Source of the DNA: Candidatus Methanophagales archaeon ANME-1-THS
GTDB taxonomy: Archaea; Halobacteriota; Syntropharchaeia; Alkanophagales; Methanospirareceae
Length of the DNA: 29,107 bases
Assembly (NCBI GenBank): GCA_004212135.1
Contig: RXIE01000164.1
Span: 1 to 29,107, forward strand
Reading direction: 5' to 3'
A program made the position numbers and the translations under genes. The notes beneath the pieces are model-generated. The model was not told where the DNA came from, searched no databases, and was given only the letters and a program-made list of their open reading frames with translations. Every line of letters begins with the position of its first letter. Within the stretch, counting starts at the first letter, position 1. This document shows positions 7,916-14,181 of this stretch, one piece after another.

Positions 7916-8242
7916 TCAGTAATCCTCCGCAAGCATAACAGTTACCAAATACTGCGTATGTAGTGCTGGTAGCCCTGAGAAATCCCGGAGAGCCTCTACG
8001 CTACCGAAATCATCCAGCTTAGCATAGCACTTTCTAGGTGCTTTTGTGGGTAAAATTAATGTCCTCCCTTCATCCTCTATACGCTCATCCCGTGCCTCCG
8101 GAGAGAATACGATAAAATCCTGTCCCTCTCCCTCTGGCATAATCCGGTCGAGTGTTTGATTTAGTATCTCGCTGGCTATCTCAGGGGGTACAGTCCTTAA
8201 GAACTGCGATGTGGTGGTTAAAAAATAATGCTGAGCGGTCAT
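7916..8242 (-). CDS. unknown protein, replication operon
   Basis: A 108-residue protein beginning MTAQHYFLTTTSQFL. The ATG at 8242 is chosen over an upstream start at 8269 because it lies 4 nt after the preceding stop and behind GGAGGGTGG. The C-terminal part is a mixed alpha/beta sequence (IVFSPEARDERIEDEG, TKAPRKCYAKLDDFGSVEAL, LHTQYLVTVMLAEDY). No catalytic motif is visible. Its fixed position between the 344-residue protein and the 76-residue protein, with near-zero spacing, points to a shared role in the element. Confidence 0.65.
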   Translation of the reverse strand: MTAQHYFLTTTSQFLRTVPPEIASEILNQTLDRIMPEGEGQDFIVFSPEARDERIEDEGRTLILPTKAPRKCYAKLDDFGSVEALRDFSGLPALHTQYLVTVMLAEDY

Positions 8243-8246
8243 CGGT

Positions 8247-9281
8247 TTAATCCACCCTCCCGCCTGCACTCCAAGAGTTCACCACATCGTTTAAGGATAC
8301 CCGGTGCCACACCTTACCGAGTCTTAGCATGCCATGTTCCGGATGCCTCACCGTTCCCCTCACGAGAGCCCCGGTTAACAGTGTGTGAATGAAATCCCGT
8401 GCTCTATGCTCATTTCTCGTTGGTCTTCCGTTGTTTATCCGTTCTCCAAGATTTACCCGTTTTTCGAGTAATTCCCCTACGCTCTTATAACCGTTCCTTT
8501 TGAGTAATTCCCTGAACTCTCCGGTCTCTATCGGCTTGAAGAAATATTCACCCTGCCTCTTTATCTCTCCTCTTTCGTACGCATCATAATCCTCTTTGGT
8601 AAGCCCTGATATCTGCTTAAGGGCTTCTTCCACCGAATCCGCACCCGCTCTTAACTGCACCAAAAAATATTGTCTGCCTCTGCTCGCATGGTCAAGACTC
8701 GATAAATAAAAGGTTCCACCATGCCGGAATAAACACGCCCCCAGATGGTGAACCTTTACGGTTGTTATATCCCCGTGCTCATCCCTTACCTGCTTCTCTT
8801 CCCAGGTATCACCAGTTTTATCTATGATGTCTATTTGTTTGGGGTTTATGCCTGCGCTCCTTAATGCTGAAAAAGGTATTTGGGGCGTTCCCTCTGGTGC
8901 TTTACTTATTGCGGTGCTTTGGTGTCCACTTGTGCTTATGCTGTACTTATCGGCGTTTATCACATAGCCCCCGTACTCTGTTCTTACGGCTAAAAGGTAG
9001 TGGTACCCGTAACTGTATAACCTATCTTCTTCGTAAAATACTCTGGAGCCCCTCCGGTAATGCTGGCGATCTTTGCTATAAAAGAAGTTCCATATTACGC
9101 TGTTATGATCGTAGCTCTTTCTCGGCTTCCCCTCTCTCTTTTCCTGTTCGTCTCTTATCTTCCAGTCCTCGAAGATCCTTTCTATATTCCTTTCCTCCAC
9201 AATCCCGGCGTTTTCCTCTTCTATCCCGGTCATTCCGGTTTCGCCACTTCCCGGAATTATAGCCATATTATCTATTGCCAT
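8247..9281 (-). CDS. unknown mobile-element protein, first gene of the replication operon
   Basis: A 344-residue protein. The ATG at 9281 is preferred to 9311 because GGAGGT lies 9 nt before it. Residues about 60-130 hold the most distinctive stretch: WNFFYSKDRQHYRRGSRVFYE, then LYSYGYHYLLAVRT, then NADKYSISTSGHQS. This order (S-[YW]-G-x-H, then a Y-S-x-T/S-T-S-x-H-Q phrase) resembles a family of uncharacterised proteins I associate with phages and plasmids; that is recall, not a search result. The C-terminal third is charged and helical with many His and Arg. It leads the operon, so a DNA-binding or replication-initiation role is possible but unproven. A weak TATA-like AAATTTAT lies upstream near 9360. 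Confidence 0.7.
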   Translation of the reverse strand: MAIDNMAIIPGSGETGMTGIEEENAGIVEERNIERIFEDWKIRDEQEKREGKPRKSYDHNSVIWNFFYSKDRQHYRRGSRVFYEEDRLYSYGYHYLLAVRTEYGGYVINADKYSISTSGHQSTAISKAPEGTPQIPFSALRSAGINPKQIDIIDKTGDTWEEKQVRDEHGDITTVKVHHLGACLFRHGGTFYLSSLDHASRGRQYFLVQLRAGADSVEEALKQISGLTKEDYDAYERGEIKRQGEYFFKPIETGEFRELLKRNGYKSVGELLEKRVNLGERINNGRPTRNEHRARDFIHTLLTGALVRGTVRHPEHGMLRLGKVWHRVSLNDVVNSWSAGGRVD

Positions 9282-9397
9282 ATCGGTTTTACCTCCACGC
9301 CAGAGGTTCATACCTTCTGGCTTTATGGGGAATGATTTTCAAAATTTGAACTGCCGATAAATTTGCGTTTCATCCAATTGAACCGCAATTTTTTGGT

Positions 9398-9441
9398 AAG
9401 TGAAAAAATTTTAAAAAATTGAAATCCAAGGAATTTCACTT
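9398..9441. repeat. AT-rich tract flanked by 8-bp inverted repeat
   Basis: AAGTGAAA (9398-9405) and TTTCACTT (9434-9441) flank a 28-bp A/T-rich spacer. The tract is 117 bp upstream of the replication operon start. It could be a DNA-unwinding element or operator. Confidence 0.35.
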
Positions 9442-9690
9442 TTAATTCTCTCTTAGGTCATGAAATCCTGAATTCACCTTCTCATATCTCCTCCTCTTTT
9501 ATCCTAACCCCTCACCGGCTGGGGTCACATTCATCAGTTCCTGGTAAATCCGAATCGTTTTGGCACGGGTGGCGGAGGAGGCTATTATACGAGCGGGGGA
9601 AATATTCAGATACCGAAAATATTTTATAATGAAGTGAAGATATATACAAAAGAGGGGATGGGGAAATGATTGAAGTTCATTCAGAGGGAT

Positions 9691-9758
9691 GGATATACAA
9701 ACTTAACTTCGGATATATCGCCAAATTGGAAGGATATACGAACACGAGTTCGGATATA
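9691..9758 (+). repeat. four phased GGATATA repeats (iteron-like)
   Basis: GGATATA occurs at 9691, 9711, 9732 and 9752, giving spacings of 20, 21 and 20 bp, or two helical turns each. Three copies read GGATATAC and one GGATATAT. All lie in the same orientation. They sit in the 547-bp gene-poor gap between the divergent replication operon and the glycosyltransferase gene. Immediately downstream, GCTGATAAAAT occurs twice (from 9782 and 9794). Phased direct repeats near replication genes resemble iterons of plasmid origins. A 42-codon frame (9666-9794) covers the same bases and is less convincing. The remaining bases of 9282-9828 show no gene. Confidence 0.55.
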
Positions 9759-9828
9759 CCGAAGTTATCCGCAATACGGCGGCTGATAAAATAGCTGATA
9801 AAATATAAGAATATTAAGGGGATGGAAT

Positions 9829-11151
9829 ATGGAGAAATTTGCTGAGAAAATGTCTATTTCGCGAAGATTAAATCTATTAGACCATCTTCTGTTTTTTGTC
9901 TTTATAGGTGTCCTGATTCTTTTAATAGCAACATCAACCAAAGTAAATATTAGTCATGATTCGGTAGATTATTATGGTATGTTGCAATGGGTAACACCAG
10001 AAAATGAAAAACCAATTGTTAGAAACTTGCATTTTGCAGAACAACGGTCTCCGGGGTATCCTCTGCTATCACTTATTCCATATTGTTTATTGACGGTATT
10101 TGTTGAGCCATTCGTAACCACAGAAAAAATCACTGAGTATGGCCCCCCTCCACATCAGTCTCCAGTGAAAAGACCAGAAAAGAGGATAGGCTCTGAAATG
10201 ATGGGTTTGCCTCCACAACCCTTACATATAAAAGATTTATTCTTTAAAGATTACTATCTTCATGGAGAAGGCAGTTGGTATCAATGGAAATTGGCACTAT
10301 CACTTCTATTAACCAGTTTTTTCTTTTTGTTTATAGGCATATGGGCTAACGTGAAGGTCTTAAAGTTGTATTATCCAATAAGTAAATGTCTATTTATTAT
10401 ACCAGCGACATTAGTCACAGCATCTATGTTAATGATAAGCATCTTGTGTTTTCCACTTTTTACAACTTTAACCTATTATGGTTTAGCATCGCTCTTTTTA
10501 TTATTTATCTGTCTGTCTTTTCGTTCAAACAAAGTATGGCATATAATTTTAGCGGGTCTTATACTCGGTTTGCTTGTTTTAACTCGGCTTGAACTCAGCA
10601 TTTTGTCAGTTCTGCTGATTGGATATTTTCTTTTCACTAAGAACATAAAATTTCTTCTGTTTTTATGTCTTGGTGGCTTGTTGCCACTTATTGTTCTCGT
10701 TATCTACAATTTGTCTTTATTCGGGACGCCATTATATTTAGGTATTTTGCGGGGAGACATCAATACACTTGGCTTAAATTTGCGATATATCTTTGAAAAT
10801 ATAATACACCCACAATCAGGGGTTTTGTTCTGGACACCGTTGCTCATCCCCGGTCTTGTATTCCTTCTTGCCGCAAAGGACCATATCCTTCAATTTCTTG
10901 GTTTTTGTTCTTTTGTTGTAATCTTCTTTTATACATTACGGATACCAATAATGTATTATCATATTGGTCAAGGAATAATTGATATTGGAGGGATTCCAGT
11001 AACCGTACCGGAAACCCCAACGCAGATGCGTGAATTAATTCGATTTGATATTAATCGTTATCTTTGTGTTCTAATACCATTTTCTATTCTTGGCATTCGT
11101 ATTGGTATTGATAAAATTTATAAATTATTAAAGAAGAATAATGCAGAATAA
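9829..11151 (+). CDS. GT-C-fold membrane glycosyltransferase
   Basis: A 440-residue protein with about nine to eleven hydrophobic helices. After the first helix, the extracytoplasmic loop carries SHDSVDYYG and EQRSPGYPLLSLIP. These match the acidic-residue and RSPGYP-type signature of the PMT/ArnT-like (GT39/GT83) GT-C superfamily, which transfers sugars from polyprenyl-phosphate donors on the outer face. A long insert (about 95-135, rich in Pro) follows. GGGGATGG precedes the ATG at a good distance. The gene is clearly more AT-rich than the chromosomal genes from 13320 onward, suggesting recent acquisition. Its stop lies 15 bp before the attC-like stem-loop, the layout of an integron cassette. 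Exact substrate unknown. Confidence 0.75.
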   Translation: MEKFAEKMSISRRLNLLDHLLFFVFIGVLILLIATSTKVNISHDSVDYYGMLQWVTPENEKPIVRNLHFAEQRSPGYPLLSLIPYCLLTVFVEPFVTTEKITEYGPPPHQSPVKRPEKRIGSEMMGLPPQPLHIKDLFFKDYYLHGEGSWYQWKLALSLLLTSFFFLFIGIWANVKVLKLYYPISKCLFIIPATLVTASMLMISILCFPLFTTLTYYGLASLFLLFICLSFRSNKVWHIILAGLILGLLVLTRLELSILSVLLIGYFLFTKNIKFLLFLCLGGLLPLIVLVIYNLSLFGTPLYLGILRGDINTLGLNLRYIFENIIHPQSGVLFWTPLLIPGLVFLLAAKDHILQFLGFCSFVVIFFYTLRIPIMYYHIGQGIIDIGGIPVTVPETPTQMRELIRFDINRYLCVLIPFSILGIRIGIDKIYKLLKKNNAE

Positions 11152-11166
11152 AATCGCCGCCATACT

Positions 11167-11250
11167 GCGTATAACAGCGGATAAAAGGCTCCGCTACACT
11201 TCGCCCAAATTGCCTTTGGCAACTTCTTTTATCCGCAAACCGTTGTATGC
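11167..11250 (+). repeat. attC-like stem-loop (possible integron recombination site)
   Basis: An 84-nt imperfect palindrome. The outer boxes GCGTATAAC (11167-11175) and GTTGTATGC (11242-11250) pair throughout, with two G-T wobbles, and carry the AAC...GTT core triplets. Inside are the perfect 11-bp arms GCGGATAAAAG (11177-11187) and CTTTTATCCGC (11226-11236). An asymmetric bulge (A against AAACC) separates outer and inner arms. The 38-nt terminal region has its own small hairpin, TTGCC-TTT-GGCAA. Paired outer boxes, unequal spacers and a variable end are the anatomy of integron attC sites; the GTTRRRY consensus is only partly met. A palindromic REP/MITE element is the alternative. Confidence 0.5.
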
Positions 11251-11263
11251 CATTGCCTTTAAT

Positions 11264-13041
11264 ATGATAAAAATGAGTATACAAGAAATAGCAAAAATGG
11301 TAAGGGATGCTGTAGAGGGAAAATCAAGGATTGCCTTCTTTGTGGGTACTGGGATATCGATGAAAAAGGATGACCATGATGAGGATCTATGTCCTGGTTT
11401 TTCAAGCCTAAACGAGCAGGTAATAAGATCGATTGCTGGAGGGGAAAAGGGATTCGAGAACTATTTGAATCAGATTGTTGGAAATGAGCGTGCTAGACCT
11501 GAAATAGTATTGCAGATGGCAAGAGATGAGATAAGCCCTCAAGTCATATCGTGTTTAGACATTCTCATTGGTGACAACTTGAATTCTTACCACCGCTTAT
11601 TAGCAAGAGCGCTCCAAGCAGGCAACTGTGTTTTCACAACTAATTTTGAAAGCCGAATAGAAAAAGCATGTGAGGAGATGGGCTTCATACCAAAAGTCTG
11701 CTCATCAGATGAGGATTTTTATAGCTGTTTGTTTCATTCTAGGCAGAAGGCGAGCTACTCTGTGGTTATCTATTTAAGCTTCATGGCACGATTAATGAAG
11801 TAGAAAATGTACAGGATAAAAGGTTCGAGACCATTGTGATGATTTTGAATGAAGTGGGGAGAGGGCTTTCTAAGTACAAGGCAGGGGTACTTCGAACATT
11901 TCTTCAAGAATATGGATTTATTTTCCTTGGTTATAGGTGTATGGATGAATTCGACATTAATGATGTGTTACTTACCACAAAATCGGATAAACCAGTTTCT
12001 ATTATAAAAAGAAGCCAGACTATAAACCGGAGCAAGGTGAGCTCCCTTTGGTAATCTCCGATAGGAAAAGTTTAGTGGACGAGAAAAATCAAGAAGGACA
12101 GGATCGTAGCATCATACACATAAACGATTTGCTTCTTGGGAGACCGGAAGCCTATAAAGTGGTGGGCAATCCTCAAAATTTAATGAAAGAGATATATCAA
12201 TCTCTAACAAATTCCAATCCGTCCAAAGAACAACCACAACCTAATAAAGAGTGGAATTTCGAGCGAACTTTATCATGGACGGGTATTACTGACAATAAGA
12301 GGAGATTATTTTTTGGAAGGCTACTTTTGCATTTAGGTTTATGGAAGGATGCAATTAAATGCTTATCTGAAGTTAGCGGAGAGGAACGAGGACTCAAAGC
12401 GAGAGCAATGCGGTATATAGGCGATGCATGGCGTGAGACTGAGGAAGAGAGGGGATACGAAGTGGGGTGCACCCCAAAGAAGCAATTAAAATCTATCAAG
12501 ATGCTTTGGAACTTTTTGAGCGGGATGGAGACTTCGCTTCAGCAGCAGTAGCAAGGGCTGAGATGGCGAATGTAATGAGGTTAGCAAAGAAGTCAATTAG
12601 CGATGTAGAGGAATACGTTAGGGAGACAAAGCAAATGCTGGAGCGAGAAATCTTGCCTGGCTATGCTGCCACTCTTAATATTTTGGGATTAGTTTGCTAT
12701 CAGAAACGTTTTGAAGAGGAATGGAAGAGAGGATATTGGCTAGAAATCGCAAGCGATCTATGTGAAAAGAGCATGAGGATAGGAGAGATCATTGGCGATC
12801 AATCACGGATCGCAAGAGCAGGAAATGCCTTAGCTCTTATACTTGATGATCAATCAAAGCTACATCGTGATAAAGACAAAAACATCCAAGCGATTAAATT
12901 GTTAGAGAGTATTCTTCCGAAGAGGGAGGCAGCAGCAGATTTAAGATTATGCTTTCAAATAAACCGTAATTTAGGAGTAAGGAGAAAGAGTTATCAGAAA
13001 AGTATTTTAATGAGTCTCGTAAATACACCGTGGGGGGATAA
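11264..13041 (+). pseudogene. SIR2-domain TPR protein, frameshifted (anti-phage NADase type)
   Basis: Four frame changes (near 11775, 11997, 12465 and 12979) interrupt a protein of about 590 residues. Each is repaired by adding one base at a short homopolymer. The N-terminal domain is SIR2-like: FFVGTGIS (25-32) for NAD binding, CVFTTNFESRIE near 123-134, and KLHGT restored across the first frameshift. The C-terminal half is helical TPR-like (HPKEAIKIYQDALELFERDG and following repeats). Proteins with this layout are NAD-degrading effectors of abortive-infection defence. The ATG at 11264 lies 14 bp after the attC-like site. The reconstructed end is a TAA at 13039. It is probably inactive unless the indels are sequencing errors. 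Confidence 0.75.
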
Positions 13042-13238
13042 TACCTGTTATCTTTTTTCGGATTTGTAAGGCCCCCAAGGTGGTAACTAAAAAATGAACA
13101 GTTGACTGGTGCATATTCAGGGATATCTTTATGGTCTGGTTTTAATTCAGCCCATGCAATAGCTTCACCCATTCTGGTGGCCATTAATGCCGGATATTTC
13201 TGCTTCAGGCTATCATAGATCTTTTTTAAATTAGTCAC
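12894..13238 (-). other. possible gene fragment converging on the SIR2 remnant
   Basis: A frame from GTG 13238 gives a protein-like first 65 residues (KKIYDSLKQKYPALMATRMG, YAPVNCSFFSYHLGGLTNPK). Beyond about 13040 it merely complements the SIR2-TPR gene. It is best read as the 5' piece of a gene whose remainder was lost at a recombination junction near 13040. Family not recognised. 13239-13319 holds no gene. Confidence 0.3.
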
Positions 13239-13319
13239 AGAGTTATTTTCACTTACCTACGTTATAAAACCGATAGAAAAGCTTTTGTGCACAGCGTGTG
13301 TTACTAACAAAGAGAAGTA

Positions 13320-14099
13320 ATGAAGGGTCTGGATGGGCAGGCAATCTACGTGCTCTGGCTCAGGGAGATGAAAGGGATGTGGCGGGCCAAGAGCAGAGTT
13401 GTGGGCTCATTAGGGATGCCGATCTTCTTCCTTGCATTTCTGGGCATGGGTTTTGGGCGGGCCTCGATACCGGGCATGCCCGCAGGGCTCCAGTATATTG
13501 AGTATTTGACGCCGGGAATCATAGGCATGAGTATGCTCTTCAGTTCGGTCTTCGCGGGAATCTCAGTGCTCTGGGATAAGGAGTTCGGGTTTCTGAAGGA
13601 GGTGATGGTCGCGCCCGTCTCGAGACTTTCCATTGTCCTGGGAAGAACCGCGGGTGGCTCCACGGTTGCTTTGATGCAAGGGATCATGGTTTTAGTATTG
13701 AGCACGTTCTTAGGCTTCAAGATCGCAGGGGTAGTACCGGTTATTGTGGCGGTGTTCTTCATGTGTTTGATCTCATTCACGTTCGTTGGCCTCGGTCTGG
13801 TCTTTGCCTCGGTGATGCGTGACATGCATGGATTCCCCCTCGTCATGAACTTCGTGGTCTTCCCCACCTTTCTCCTTTCGGGCGCCTTATTCCCGATCGA
13901 GACCTTACCCCACTGGCTTAAGCCGATTTGTTATGTCAACCCGCTTACCTACGGCGTGGATGGTTTAAGGGGTGTCTTGCTCGGGTCCGGGGCTTCAGAT
14001 CTTTCTATACCGCTCGATTTTATCGTAATTGCCGCGATTGCCCTGGGCATGGTGTGCGCAGGCTCTTATTTATTCGAAAGGACCGAGGTGGAAGGGTGA
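13320..14099 (+). CDS. ABC-2 type transporter permease
   Basis: A 259-residue membrane protein with six predicted helices. Near the start is the amphipathic REMKGMWRAKSRVVGSLGMP, and the typical ABC-2 signatures include EYLTPGIIGMSMLF, a cytoplasmic KEFGFLKEVMVAPVSR loop and a C-terminal FPIETLPHWLKPICYVNPLTYGVDGLRG. It is closest to DrrB/NodJ-type exporters of drugs or lipid-linked molecules. The partner ATPase usually lies just upstream, but here that position holds the SIR2 remnant and a gene fragment. Either the ATPase gene was displaced by the foreign block or it lies elsewhere. Base composition shifts to the GC-richer chromosomal type from here. Confidence 0.88.
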   Translation: MKGLDGQAIYVLWLREMKGMWRAKSRVVGSLGMPIFFLAFLGMGFGRASIPGMPAGLQYIEYLTPGIIGMSMLFSSVFAGISVLWDKEFGFLKEVMVAPVSRLSIVLGRTAGGSTVALMQGIMVLVLSTFLGFKIAGVVPVIVAVFFMCLISFTFVGLGLVFASVMRDMHGFPLVMNFVVFPTFLLSGALFPIETLPHWLKPICYVNPLTYGVDGLRGVLLGSGASDLSIPLDFIVIAAIALGMVCAGSYLFERTEVEG

Positions 14100-14181
14100 A
14101 AGCACGCATCTTTTTATTTTAGATATGCTAGAACAATAACATACCATCGTGTATGAGCCACAAAGAACCGGGAGAGCTACA

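Noticed and set aside
9666..9794. 42-codon frame starting MIEVHSEGW over the phased repeats
   Set aside because: The repeat phasing and lack of family resemblance make a peptide less likely; mentioned under the repeats.
11815..11835. GGTTCGAGACC resembling a tRNA T-arm
   Set aside because: No acceptor or anticodon arms around it; it lies in the SIR2 coding frame.
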